Shown: positions 9,236 to 18,135, counted from the stretch's first letter. The stretch is 64,000 bases of DNA from an uncultured Flavobacteriales bacterium (GCA_913055685.1 CAJXKC010000001.1:1459734-1523733); one strand, 5' to 3'. The notes: generated by a model not told the origin, from the letters alone. A program made the numbers and translations.

Positions 9236-10353
9236 TGTACAGCACGCTGTTTCTGAGCTTGATGTTTAGTTTACAGACCTTTCTCCATCCGGCCCCGACC
9301 GAAACAACGAAAAGTAAAAAAGCCCCTAATATTATTTTCATGATTGGCGACGGAATGGGGCACAGTCATTTGTCTTCTGCCCTTTTCTATGGAAAGGAAA
9401 AACCGCAGTACTTGCGTTTTCCGATAGTGGGACTGAGCATGACGTCTTCCAGTTCGCACAAAATTACCGATAGTGCTGCCGGAGCCACCGCATTTAGCTG
9501 TGGAGTGAAGACCTACAATGGTGCTATTGGTATGGCTGCCGATACCACTGCCATTCCTAATATATTCGAAGACCTTAGTAAAGAAGGTTGGAAAACGGGG
9601 GTAATAGTTACCTCGTCGATTACCCATGCCAGCTCCGCCTGTTTTTATGCCCATGTGCCCTTGCGTAAACAGGAGTTTGAAATCGCCGAGCAATTGTTGA
9701 CCGCGCCGGTCGATTTTGCGGCAGGGGGCGGTAAGCGCTTTTTCTTCGATCGTTTGGATGAGCGTAACCTCTACCCCGATTTTGCTAGCAATAATATCTT
9801 GGTAGATACCACAAGATTAAAGGCGCCTAAGGATTGGGATCCTAGCAAACGTTACGCCTTTCTTTTAGCTAAAGACGGTCTTCCTCCAGTTAACAAGGGT
9901 CGTGGTGACTTTCTTCCGCAAGCCACCCAAATGGCTTTAGATTATTTTGATGCCTCTAAGGAGGATGAGCCCTTCTTTTTAATGGTGGAAGGTTCGCAAA
10001 TTGATTGGGGCGGCCATAATAATGATGGCGATTACCTTACTACAGAAATGTTGGATTTCGATGCGGCTATAGGGATTGCTTTAGACTACGCTGAGGCGGA
10101 TGGGAATACGATTGTAATTGTTACAGCCGACCATGAGTGCGGTGCTTTTGCCATGGTAAGTACGGAGGTGAAAGTACCTTTTCAAGGGATGCGAAATGAT
10201 TACGATTCACTGTCTTATAGTTTTGGTTCTACCGGACATTCGAGTGCCATGGTACCCGTTCTAGCCTATGGCCCTCAGGCCGAAAAATTCACGGGTATTT
10301 ACGAGAACCATCAGATCTACCATAAACTAAAGGCCATATTGGCGGAGCAATAA
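9235..10353 (+). CDS. Alkaline phosphatase
   Basis: Secreted phosphomonoesterase of the PhoA superfamily, 372 residues. Hydrophobic N-terminus (1-18), then NIIFMIGDGMGHSH (metal-binding Asp39), TDSAAGATAF (nucleophile Ser80), EGSQIDWGGHNND, VTADHECGAF and TGHSSAMVPV, which together supply the metal ligands. The frame is open further upstream, but the ATG at 9235 overlaps the DUF58 stop and gives a clean signal sequence, so I chose it. It lacks the insertion and cap segments of larger family members. It should release phosphate from organic esters outside the cytoplasm. No Pho-box was recognised. Confidence 0.93.
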   Translation: MYSTLFLSLMFSLQTFLHPAPTETTKSKKAPNIIFMIGDGMGHSHLSSALFYGKEKPQYLRFPIVGLSMTSSSSHKITDSAAGATAFSCGVKTYNGAIGMAADTTAIPNIFEDLSKEGWKTGVIVTSSITHASSACFYAHVPLRKQEFEIAEQLLTAPVDFAAGGGKRFFFDRLDERNLYPDFASNNILVDTTRLKAPKDWDPSKRYAFLLAKDGLPPVNKGRGDFLPQATQMALDYFDASKEDEPFFLMVEGSQIDWGGHNNDGDYLTTEMLDFDAAIGIALDYAEADGNTIVIVTADHECGAFAMVSTEVKVPFQGMRNDYDSLSYSFGSTGHSSAMVPVLAYGPQAEKFTGIYENHQIYHKLKAILAEQ

Positions 10354-10355
10354 AA

Positions 10356-10383
10356 AAAGCGCATCCTCGAAAGAATGCGCTTT
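10356..10383. terminator. Hairpin terminator between convergent genes
   Basis: AAAGCGCAT and ATGCGCTTT form a perfect 9-bp stem around a 10-base loop. The long A tract on the left gives a U-run for the minus-strand gene; the plus-strand tail is weaker. Confidence 0.7.
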
Positions 10384-10503
10384 GTGAGATAATACCCCTC
10401 TAAAGAATGTTGGTATAAAGTTCGCCTATCTATTACCCACTAATTACGAACTCTATCATTCCATCCGCCGAAGCGGAAAGGTATTTTCTGCAGAAAAACT
10501 TTT

Positions 10504-10851
10504 CTAGACTGCAGGTCGTAAGAGGATACGGTTCATCGAGTCAAGTAACACCTGCATGTACGCGCGAAGCTCATCACTAGGTTGCTCTAGGTCAAGCCTG
10601 TGGTACAGGGGCTCATTGGTGGATACTCCGAACTCGAAGTTTTGCTCACCGCTCCTGAATTCACTCAATCGGATCAATAACTCGTAAGACTGACTCCCCA
10701 TTTTATCCTTAACGTGATAATAGTGGCCCTTAGATGGCCCACTGGGGTGTGTTTCCGCCATACGTTCTTGCTTGGAAAGCTTGGGCACAGCGATAACATT
10801 ATCAAATCTTGCGGTTAATAGATCCAAGGCTTCTTCCTTGTCTATTACCAT
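10504..10851 (-). CDS. Hypothetical protein, 115 residues
   Basis: Not recognised. A soluble, mixed-charge protein with no signal peptide, membrane segment or Cys pair. It begins MVIDKEEALDLLTARFDNV and has a basic central part (KGHYYHVKDKMGS) and an amphipathic C-terminal helix. It is a single gene with a distinct promoter that sits inside an inverted repeat, and it shares the hairpin at 10356 with the alkaline phosphatase gene. Coding is supported by the balanced composition, the promoter and the terminator. Confidence 0.65.
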   Translation of the reverse strand: MVIDKEEALDLLTARFDNVIAVPKLSKQERMAETHPSGPSKGHYYHVKDKMGSQSYELLIRLSEFRSGEQNFEFGVSTNEPLYHRLDLEQPSDELRAYMQVLLDSMNRILLRPAV

Positions 10852-10864
10852 AAATAATCCCTCT

Positions 10865-10888
10865 ATACGTCTACAAATATAGACATAT
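10865..10888 (-). promoter_or_regulatory. Palindromic promoter/operator of the 115-residue gene
   Basis: Arms ATACGTCTA and TAGACATAT (one mismatch) flank CAAATA. Read on the minus strand the centre forms TATATTTG, an exact -7 box (10874-10881), so a protein bound to the palindrome would cover the promoter. A further TAGAC half-site lies at 10902. Confidence 0.5.
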
Positions 10889-11044
10889 CGTCGAAAAATT
10901 TAGACTTATCTCGTTAAAAATTAATAATGCAAAGTGTTAATTATCAGTGTAAAGCCTGTTGAACCTTAGGCTTAGAGCTTACACTGTAAAGGAATTTGAT
11001 ACAACAAGATTGTACTTTTGTTTAACTTTTATACGCGTGATTAT

Positions 11045-11071
11045 TAAAAAAAGCCCGCCTGGGGCGAGCTT
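11045..11071 (-). terminator. Terminator of the alpha-amylase gene
   Basis: On the minus strand AAGCTCGCC pairs with GGCGGGCTT (one U-G pair) around CCA, followed by a T-rich tail. It lies 6 bases past the stop. Confidence 0.8.
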
Positions 11072-11076
11072 CTTTC

Positions 11077-13860
11077 TTAGTTGATTAGTAACTTCTTACG
11101 GAGCTTTTGTCGACCTCTTTCGACTTCCACCCAATAGAAGCCCTTACTTAAATTAGGAAGTTCAATTCGTTTATAGGAAGCCCAGTCTAAGTCTTCCATT
11201 TCGGCTTGATAAAGAACCCGAGCTTGGTTATCCAGTAGCTTCACTTTTGCCGCTCCTTTGCCGTTTAACTCTACATTAAAGCTTCCCCGTGCAGGGTTCG
11301 GATATACGCTTAAGGCATTATCCCAAAGGGGATGCTCTCCTACACTAATGGGATTCTGAACTACTAGTTTTTGGGTGGTGTATAAACGGTATTCACCGGG
11401 TTGTAGATTAATGGCAGCGCTTAAATCACTTACATTAATACTATCACCGCTAAAATGCTCGTACCACCATCCAGTGCTTTGGAATTGCGGTACAATGCTG
11501 GTGCTGCTTACTCCAAAGTTTCCAATCACCGTTGCGTCAAAATTGGGATGATCCAAATTTATACGCTTGGCTGCTCCGCTTAAGGAGTAACGGTAATTAT
11601 CGGAATTAAAGGTGGGGTTTTGCACCCTTAGATTAATCATCTCCGCGCTAAGATTGTAAAGTCTAGCTCGACCAGGAACGGTCTGGTAATTCCATAAAAT
11701 AGGTTTGTTGCACACTCGGCAGGGATCATTAATTCCTACATCATAGCCGAGTTCACCAAACTGCCAAAGCATTTTAGGACCAGGTATCATATAGAGAAAT
11801 AAGGAAGTAAGTTCCTTTCGCATTAAGGCGGTGCTTAGGTCCTTGGTATCGTAGGAACCTTGGGAATTCCCAAAATTGATCAATTTGTAGAGGATACGTT
11901 CTTCATCGTGACTCTCCTGGTAGGCCACCAAGTGCTTGTCGGCCCAGCCTCTTTGCGAGGCAAAAGCGCCCGAGAAATTGGAACCTGGGATATAACCCAT
12001 GGCTGCTTCCGAGTAATCGTGATTATGATTTCCCCAGAGCATGAATCCCAAATTGGATAAGGCTTGTTCTTCGCTATTGTCGGCAAAATGCTCCAGAATC
12101 ATGTAAGTCCCTGGGCGAGCCGCTTCCATCTTATTTTTAAGGTTCGTAAGGATGTTTACCCGGTCTTGGTCGTATGCGCCCCAAGCTCCTACATTACCTA
12201 AGGTATTTTTCTGGGTAAAACCCTTGCTGAGGTCCATTCGGTAGCCATCAACATGGTATTCACTTACCCAATATTCCATTATTCGTTCGGCAAAAACTCG
12301 GGTGGCTTCCGATTCATGGTTAAAGTCGAAGCCCACATTAAAGTCATGTTTAGGATCTACATTCATCCAGGGATTCTGAGCAGTGGGCTTGCCATAAGCG
12401 CCCGCGCTGGGATCAAAATAGAGTTGTACTAGGGGACTCTGACCAAAAGCGTGGTTTAAAACTACATCAATAAAAACCGCAATTCCCCTGGCGTGGCATT
12501 CATCTACAAAGGCTTTAAACTTATCGGGGGTTCCATAGTATTTGTCTAAGGCCATGTGGAAGCTCGGATTGTAGCCCCAACTTTCATTGCCTTCAAATTC
12601 GTTCACGGGCATTAACTCAATGGCGTTTATGCCCAGTCGTTGCAAATAGTCGAGGGTATCAATTAAGGTTTGGTAATTATGATCGGCCACAAAATCGCGA
12701 ATCAATAATTCATAAATGATGAGATCCTCTTTTGCGGGCGGACTAAAATTGGTGTAGACCCAATTGTAGGGCTGGCGATCCATTTCAATTAAGGTGGCGA
12801 TACCAGTGGTCTTCCCTTCTGGGTAGGGATGCGGATTGGGATAGGTACTGGCATCGATGTAATCGTCGTTCCAAGGGTCAAGGATTAGTTCGGAATAGGG
12901 ATCGGCAATTTTAATATCCCCATCTACCCAATATTGGAAGGCGTATTTACTACCCGGACTAAGGCTATCTATCGTAAGCCACCAATCGCTGCCGCTAGTA
13001 TCGCGCTTCATGAAATAATCGGGATGAGGCTGCCAATCGTTAAAATCGCCGATTACATAAACGTAGTTTTTAAAAGGAGCATGCAGCTTTAAGGTAATTT
13101 GCGAAGGACTGTCGTAGTTGATACCATAGTTAGCATTGGCAGGCGCAGCAGCAGTTTGCACCGTGCTATTAACAATATAATAGACCGTATCTCTTATCGT
13201 GCTACTTCCATCGGTGGCTACCATTTCCAATAGGTGGCTTCCCGCCGATCCGGCCGAAATACTGCTGTTTAAAGCTCGGGTATTGGTATCACTTGCTACC
13301 AAAACACCATTGTCATAAATGTCAATGTCGGCATTAATACTGGTAGCGGCTTTGAGGTTTAAATTCTGACCACTATTTAAAATCTGAGTATTAGTAGGAT
13401 TTAAAAAGCGTCCCAGCAAACCCACATTGGCTGGGTAAACTGGGTAGAAGATATCGCTGCCATCGGCTGCTCTTCCCACGGTAGAGCCATTGGCGTTTCT
13501 AAATACAAAGGCCAATTCCGTTACTACAGTGCCTCCAGTAACATTGTAGAAGCTAGGAATATGGTAAGTAATACTGTGTTTGTCATTCCCTAAAGGACTC
13601 ATTAATACATTGGGATCGGCGGTGCCCCAATTGCCTTGCACGTTCTGCCAGTTCCCGGGTCCGCCTGCCTGAGTAATAATTCCGGTGTGGGCATAAACCG
13701 GTACAAAGCCAGTAAGGGCTCCGTTGCCTTGAGTGGCATCAAAGGTGATGGTAACCGTGTCGTTCTGATTTGGAAATGCAGGGTCCACACTTACCACTTG
13801 CGCCTGAGCTTTGGTGAGACTCAGGCAAAGTAAAATTACGAAGAGTAGGTATTTATACAT
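11077..13860 (-). CDS. Secreted alpha-amylase family protein with T9SS sorting domain
   Basis: A 927-residue surface or secreted GH13 enzyme. Signal peptide at 1-20 (LTKAQAQ); an N-terminal Ig-like module (20-150) like those of starch-binding proteins; a CBM48 region (YVIGDFNDWQPHP near 270); then the GH13 barrel with GINAIELMPVNEFEG, DVVLNHAFGQ, DGYRMDLSKGF (nucleophile Asp, ~540), ILEHFAD (acid Glu, ~588) and QESHDEER (~650). The last ~80 residues are a T9SS type A domain (LSVYPNPARGSF, KGFYWVEV). The likely role is starch or alpha-glucan breakdown outside the cell. No SusC/SusD pair is nearby, so it is not in a classic utilisation locus here. Exact specificity cannot be read from the sequence. 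Confidence 0.92.
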   Translation of the reverse strand: MYKYLLFVILLCLSLTKAQAQVVSVDPAFPNQNDTVTITFDATQGNGALTGFVPVYAHTGIITQAGGPGNWQNVQGNWGTADPNVLMSPLGNDKHSITYHIPSFYNVTGGTVVTELAFVFRNANGSTVGRAADGSDIFYPVYPANVGLLGRFLNPTNTQILNSGQNLNLKAATSINADIDIYDNGVLVASDTNTRALNSSISAGSAGSHLLEMVATDGSSTIRDTVYYIVNSTVQTAAAPANANYGINYDSPSQITLKLHAPFKNYVYVIGDFNDWQPHPDYFMKRDTSGSDWWLTIDSLSPGSKYAFQYWVDGDIKIADPYSELILDPWNDDYIDASTYPNPHPYPEGKTTGIATLIEMDRQPYNWVYTNFSPPAKEDLIIYELLIRDFVADHNYQTLIDTLDYLQRLGINAIELMPVNEFEGNESWGYNPSFHMALDKYYGTPDKFKAFVDECHARGIAVFIDVVLNHAFGQSPLVQLYFDPSAGAYGKPTAQNPWMNVDPKHDFNVGFDFNHESEATRVFAERIMEYWVSEYHVDGYRMDLSKGFTQKNTLGNVGAWGAYDQDRVNILTNLKNKMEAARPGTYMILEHFADNSEEQALSNLGFMLWGNHNHDYSEAAMGYIPGSNFSGAFASQRGWADKHLVAYQESHDEERILYKLINFGNSQGSYDTKDLSTALMRKELTSLFLYMIPGPKMLWQFGELGYDVGINDPCRVCNKPILWNYQTVPGRARLYNLSAEMINLRVQNPTFNSDNYRYSLSGAAKRINLDHPNFDATVIGNFGVSSTSIVPQFQSTGWWYEHFSGDSINVSDLSAAINLQPGEYRLYTTQKLVVQNPISVGEHPLWDNALSVYPNPARGSFNVELNGKGAAKVKLLDNQARVLYQAEMEDLDWASYKRIELPNLSKGFYWVEVERGRQKLRKKLLIN

Positions 13861-14039
13861 TTGGTGAAATTTGCTTCGAAGTTACAAATTATTCTTAGTC
13901 GTTTTTGGCTGTATCCCTTTGTGGCTAAACTTTGTGTCATCGGTACACTTAATCCTAGGCCGGCTCTAGTTTTAGACTTGATAAATAGTTTCGATATTGT
14001 TTCCAGTTTCTAAGAAAGCCTTTCTATAAGGTGCTTTTT

Positions 14040-14047
14040 TAACTTTG
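14040..14047 (+). promoter_or_regulatory. -7 promoter box of rdgB
   Basis: TAACTTTG, an exact TAnnTTTG match, 18 bases before the ATG at 14066. Confidence 0.55.
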
Positions 14048-14065
14048 CACTCCAAAAAAAATGCT

Positions 14066-14656
14066 ATGGATTCTTCTCTGCCCAATCTCATTTTCGCTTC
14101 TCATAATGCCAATAAAACGCAAGAGATTAGAGCCCTTTTGCGCAGTCATGCGGTACAGTCATTAGCCGACTTGGATTACAATGAAGATATAGCTGAAACA
14201 GGTTCTACCTTGGCAGAGAATGCCGAGATAAAAGCGCAAACTATTTTTAAGAAGTTCGGCAAGCCGGTTTTTGCCGATGATACGGGCTTAATTGTGCCGG
14301 TCCTAAACGGTGAACCGGGGGTTTACTCGGCACGTTATGCCGGTCCAAATGCTGATGCTAAAGCGAATATGGAAAAGCTTTTAAAGAATCTAGAGGGGCG
14401 GTCCCAGCGCGAAGCTTATTTTGAAACGGTCATCTGCTATATCAATGGCGAAGGGAAGGCTCACTTTTTTAGCGGTCGCGTCGACGGTAACATTTTAGAG
14501 TCGGAGCGCGGTAAAAAGGGCTTTGGATACGACCCTATTTTTCAGCCGGAAGGCGAAGAATTAAGCTTTGCCGAAATGCCTGCTTGGCAAAAGAATGAAA
14601 TGAGTCACCGTGCAAGGGCCTTATCGGCCTTTATTCGTCATCTTCAGGCCAAGTAA
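14066..14656 (+). CDS. rdgB: XTP/dITP diphosphatase (RdgB/HAM1)
   Basis: Cytosolic house-cleaning enzyme, 196 residues, hydrolysing dITP, XTP and ITP to monophosphates so they are not built into DNA or RNA. Motifs: IFASHNANKTQEI (substrate loop), FADDTGLIVPVLNGEPGVYS (catalytic Asps) and KGFGYDPIF, with SHRARAL at the C-terminus, all typical. I chose the ATG at 14066 because an upstream TTG overlaps the -7 box. The 3' end overlaps that of the convergent rsmD by 26 bases. Confidence 0.95.
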   Translation: MDSSLPNLIFASHNANKTQEIRALLRSHAVQSLADLDYNEDIAETGSTLAENAEIKAQTIFKKFGKPVFADDTGLIVPVLNGEPGVYSARYAGPNADAKANMEKLLKNLEGRSQREAYFETVICYINGEGKAHFFSGRVDGNILESERGKKGFGYDPIFQPEGEELSFAEMPAWQKNEMSHRARALSAFIRHLQAK

Positions 14657-15185
14657 AAAAGCTAAAACGTACTTTCCCGTATTTGCGACTTTCGTAGAAA
14701 TTTTCCAATTCCGAAAAATCGCCCATGCTATCGTGTTCTAATACGAGCATGCCTTGGGGACTCAAGAGTTTTTTAAAGAAAATTTGTTCTACCAATTCCG
14801 CATAGCCCTCATAATCGTAAGGGGGGTCGGCCAAAATTAGGTCGTAGGCTCGGTAATCTCGTTTTATGAAATCCATCGCATCACTGCGATGTACCTCGGC
14901 AAACTCTTCGAAACCCAGCTGCTTCATGGTCTTATTAATAAACTGGCAGCACTTATTATTTTGGTCTACTATGGTGAGATCCTCACACCCTCGACTGGCT
15001 AATTCGTAGCTTAAATTACCGGTTCCCGCAAAGAGGTCAAGCACCTTAATCTCATCAAAATAGAAATGATTATTGAGGATGTTGAATAAGCTCTCTTTAG
15101 CAAAGTCGGTGGTGGGTCTAACTGGTAAGGAGCCGGGCGCCTTAATAATCTTACCTCGAAATTTTCCGCTAATAATTCGCGTCAT
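14631..15185 (-). CDS. rsmD: 16S rRNA (guanine(966)-N2)-methyltransferase RsmD
   Basis: A 184-residue SAM-dependent methyltransferase for G966 of 16S rRNA. MTRIISGKFRGKIIKAP is the family's start, RPTTDFAKESLFNIL follows, DLFAGTGNLSYEL is the SAM loop and LADPPYDYE the catalytic DPPY motif. It is the last gene of a three-gene operon (16631 to 14631) and overlaps the DUF3822 stop by 4 bases, a common pairing in Bacteroidota. Confidence 0.96.
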   Translation of the reverse strand: MTRIISGKFRGKIIKAPGSLPVRPTTDFAKESLFNILNNHFYFDEIKVLDLFAGTGNLSYELASRGCEDLTIVDQNNKCCQFINKTMKQLGFEEFAEVHRSDAMDFIKRDYRAYDLILADPPYDYEGYAELVEQIFFKKLLSPQGMLVLEHDSMGDFSELENFYESRKYGKVRFSFFTWPEDDE

Positions 15186-16039
15186 AAAAGGCCGATGAGA
15201 TTAAAGTTCTCGCGTAATTCTTGAATACTAATATCGCTACTTAGGGCAAAGCCTAGCGGTAAATCCATTTCCTTAATGGTGCCGATATAACGGTTTAAAA
15301 GGGCTTGTAATTTATCGCCTCTTAAGCTGTGGCCACTTAAGTGCAGTTCCAGTTCGGTGGCCAAAATTCGGTTCTGCTCTAAACTGTATAAAATGAAATA
15401 GAGTAGGTCTTCTTCGGTCGAAAAATCGAAGTTATTATACCATTGAAGCTTGCCATCCTTGGCTAGGTAGAAGTCGGCTGTATTGGGCTCAATATGCAAA
15501 TAAGCAAACTGCTCCGATTTAGGCACAATCTGCATTAGCTTGTCCATAGCCGTGCCTGCATGGGCAATGCTGGCATTAGGAAAGCGCTTCTGAATCCATT
15601 CCATAATAGCTAGGGGGCAAGCGTATACTAATATCGCTTCGCTACCTTTCCAGTGATCGGAATAAATATGATCGCCTTTGGTGAGTTTCGCCGTGTAAGA
15701 AAGGATTTTCGGTCCTTGCTCTTTTTCGTAAAGATGCTCGGGGACTAGGCTAAACTTGTTGTAGTTAATGAGTACCTGGGCGCTTGCCGCGTCTGAAAGA
15801 GGAAAGGGAATAAGACCAAGGCATTTTTCAAACTCCTTTAGCAAGGGTTCCACCAAAATCATCTCTTGCCAATGCTTGTGGGCACTCAACAAGATGTTTT
15901 GCTTTCCTTCATCCGCTACAATAACGGAAAAGCCTGTCGGGGACAGGCTTATCACAATATGCGATTCTTTAAGATCGGGAGCGCTTAGCTCCGTATCGAC
16001 CTTAAGTGAAAGATCGGTATGATTATTTCCAGTTACCAC
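15182..16039 (-). CDS. DUF3822 family protein
   Basis: A 285-residue soluble protein of a Bacteroidota family (DUF3822) commonly found just upstream of rsmD, as here (4-base overlap). SHIVISLSPTGFSVIVAD near residue 25 and QLLQ-like helical stretches are compatible with the actin-like ATPase fold proposed for the family, but I cannot confirm nucleotide binding. No signal peptide. Its start lies inside the last 17 bases of the upstream gene, which points to translational coupling. Function is unknown. Confidence 0.8.
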   Translation of the reverse strand: MVTGNNHTDLSLKVDTELSAPDLKESHIVISLSPTGFSVIVADEGKQNILLSAHKHWQEMILVEPLLKEFEKCLGLIPFPLSDAASAQVLINYNKFSLVPEHLYEKEQGPKILSYTAKLTKGDHIYSDHWKGSEAILVYACPLAIMEWIQKRFPNASIAHAGTAMDKLMQIVPKSEQFAYLHIEPNTADFYLAKDGKLQWYNNFDFSTEEDLLYFILYSLEQNRILATELELHLSGHSLRGDKLQALLNRYIGTIKEMDLPLGFALSSDISIQELRENFNLIGLL

Positions 16040-16631
16040 TCAAGGTTGGTTCATTCATATCACCTACTTGAAGGGCATAGTCCTCGTCCATGTACTGAGA
16101 ATATTGTTCTAGCACGTCATGGAAAATAGCTTTGTTAGGTGCCTTGGCAACAAATACCGGCACTACCACTTCATTTACGTCAATCTTACCCGCCTCTACG
16201 TGGAAAGGCTCGCTGTCGCTAAAAGGAATATAACGTAAAGATTCTGGATCGAAATCAGTGCCAAAAAGTTTATCCTTCACCGACTCATAACCTAAAATTT
16301 TGGTAATGATGGTGTCCTTATTCATTTCCTGCTGGTATACTTTGTCGTAATACATGAAGGAAGAGTCTTTACGTTCAATGATGGCCGTTTTGCCAGTATC
16401 CACAAAGGCGATTAAGGCATCAATGTTTTCAGCAAAAGATAAATATTCGGTACGGTGCGCTTTTTGAACGTCACGAATTTGTTCTAGACGCATTTTAACT
16501 ACATCGTAGCGCTTTTCTTTAAGTCTTTCAAAGTCAATTGGATCTTGAATAATCGCGTATAAGCGATACCCTAAAAATAGGATTACTAAGAAAAGACCGA
16601 TTTTAATCAATAAAGAAGTTGTGCGATTCAT
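16023..16631 (-). CDS. Conserved membrane-anchored hypothetical protein
   Basis: A 202-residue protein with one N-terminal membrane helix (residues 7-27), a helical coiled segment (35-75, RLKEKRYDVVKMRLEQIRDVQ) and a C-terminal beta-rich domain. The layout (short N-terminus, one helix, long amphipathic helix, globular part) resembles pilin-like or periplasmic-facing bitopic proteins, though no prepilin site is seen. First gene of the operon with DUF3822 and rsmD. Function not recognised. Confidence 0.75.
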   Translation of the reverse strand: MNRTTSLLIKIGLFLVILFLGYRLYAIIQDPIDFERLKEKRYDVVKMRLEQIRDVQKAHRTEYLSFAENIDALIAFVDTGKTAIIERKDSSFMYYDKVYQQEMNKDTIITKILGYESVKDKLFGTDFDPESLRYIPFSDSEPFHVEAGKIDVNEVVVPVFVAKAPNKAIFHDVLEQYSQYMDEDYALQVGDMNEPTLSGNWK

Positions 16632-16665
16632 CGTAAATACGAGCGTTTGGAGTTCGTGTTAGCGA

Positions 16666-16673
16666 CAAAACTA
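16666..16673 (-). promoter_or_regulatory. -7 box for the 16023-16631 operon
   Basis: The minus strand reads TAGTTTTG. A TTG (CAA at 16691-16693 on the plus strand) lies 17 bases upstream as a possible -33 element. It is divergent from the helicase promoter. Confidence 0.5.
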
Positions 16674-16686
16674 CAATTTTTTTCAC

Positions 16687-16718
16687 TTGCCAAAATCTTT
16701 TTTATACCCCTACTTTTG
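16687..16718 (+). promoter_or_regulatory. Promoter of the RecD-like helicase gene
   Basis: A TTG at 16687-16689 as -33 and TACTTTTG at 16711-16718 as -7 (21-base spacing). The ATG is at 16723, so the transcript would have almost no leader. Confidence 0.5.
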
Positions 16719-16722
16719 AGCT

Positions 16723-18135
16723 ATGGAACAAGACTTGAAAAGAGCTTTTTATTTGGACTTAAAAATGGCCTTCCCTCATGAGGCTACGGCCGACCAGTTG
16801 GAAGCTTTCAAGCAGCTTACCATCTTTAGCGTAGAGCAAGCCCCGGACCGAGTTTTTCTATTGCGCGGCTATGCGGGAACGGGAAAAACAAGTTTAATTG
16901 AGGCTTTAACCAAAATCTTACCCAAATATGGACGTAAGTCGGTTTTGCTCGCGCCCACTGGTAGGGCGGCTAAAGTAATGGCCAATTACGCTCGTCGACC
17001 GGCCTTTACCATTCATAAATACATTTACCAATTACAAACCGATCGCCGGGGTGCTATGCTTTTTAGTCTCCGCAATAACAAGTCTCGTAATACCCTTTTC
17101 ATTGTAGATGAGGCCTCCATGATCAACGACGATCGTAGTCAGTGGTCGGGCTCGCTCTTAGCCGATTTGCTCGAGTTTGTAGCGAGTGGCCATCAATGTC
17201 AGCTTTTATTCGTGGGGGATTCTGCGCAGTTGCCGCCAGTACATTCGGAAGAATCACCCGCCCTAAATGCCGACTACCTGCGGCGATTGTACGGAATGGA
17301 GAGCTTGGGGGTAGAAATGAAGCAGGTGATGCGTCAGGCGGAAGCCTCCTTAATTTTAGACAATGCCACTCAGTTAAGGGACTTGCAATTGGAGCCGCCG
17401 TATCGATTGCCGCGTTTTTCGGTGGGACCCGAGTTTATACGTTTGCAAGAAGGTTTTGAGGTTGAGGATGCCCTCAATAGCAGCGTTTCCGAAGTGGGGA
17501 AGGAGGAAATGTGTATCATCGTTCGCTCCAATAAGAGGGCCAATCTTTACAATCAACAATTACGAAATCGCATTCTTTGGCAGGAAGATGAAATTTCCAG
17601 TGGCGACTTCCTCATGGTTGTGAAGAATAATTATCATTGGCTACCCGATGGCCATAAGGCGGCTTTTATTGCCAATGGCGATAGCCTCGAATTGATGGAA
17701 ATTTATGAGTACATCGAACTCTATCAAAAGCGTTTTGCTCGCGTAAAAGTGCGCTTTACCGACTACGATGAGGCCGCTCCTTTTGAAACGGTAATTATGC
17801 TCGAGACCCTTATGCATCCTGGTCCTTCGCTTAGTTATGAAGAACAAAAAGCTTTCGCTGATGAGGTAATGCTCGATTACGAAGACTTGCCCTCAAAATC
17901 GGCGCGCCTCTTAGAAATGAAGAAGAACCCCTATATCAATGCCTTGCAAGTTAAGTTCGCCTATGCTATTACCGGACACAAAGCGCAAGGCGGACAGTGG
18001 GAGCGCGTTTTTATTGAACATCCATGGCGCCCCGATGAAGAGGTGAGTCTCGATTACCTGCGCTGGCTCTACACGGCAATTACTAGGGCCAAGGAAAAGG
18101 TGTACCTCTTGGGTTTTCCCGAAGAGTACTTTTAA
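16723..18135 (+). CDS. ATP-dependent RecD-like DNA helicase
   Basis: Superfamily 1 helicase of 470 residues. Walker A GYAGTGKTS (49-57), motif Ia LAPTGRAAKVM, Walker B IVDEASM (~130), motif III LLFVGDSAQLPPV, a C-terminal UvrD_C_2-like part with AITGHKAQGGQW (motif V) and YTAITRAKEKVYLLGF (motif VI). It lacks the N-terminal HhH region of RecD2 and is closer in size to Dda-type helicases, so it probably acts in DNA repair or replication-fork work without RecBC. Convergent with gluQ; the two genes share a TTAA tetranucleotide as both stop codons. Confidence 0.9.
   Translation: MEQDLKRAFYLDLKMAFPHEATADQLEAFKQLTIFSVEQAPDRVFLLRGYAGTGKTSLIEALTKILPKYGRKSVLLAPTGRAAKVMANYARRPAFTIHKYIYQLQTDRRGAMLFSLRNNKSRNTLFIVDEASMINDDRSQWSGSLLADLLEFVASGHQCQLLFVGDSAQLPPVHSEESPALNADYLRRLYGMESLGVEMKQVMRQAEASLILDNATQLRDLQLEPPYRLPRFSVGPEFIRLQEGFEVEDALNSSVSEVGKEEMCIIVRSNKRANLYNQQLRNRILWQEDEISSGDFLMVVKNNYHWLPDGHKAAFIANGDSLELMEIYEYIELYQKRFARVKVRFTDYDEAAPFETVIMLETLMHPGPSLSYEEQKAFADEVMLDYEDLPSKSARLLEMKKNPYINALQVKFAYAITGHKAQGGQWERVFIEHPWRPDEEVSLDYLRWLYTAITRAKEKVYLLGFPEEYF

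Noticed and set aside
13861-14039. Possible tRNA or small RNA in the 200-base spacer
   Set aside because: No cloverleaf, no strong hairpin and no conserved motif could be seen; only the rdgB promoter is supported.
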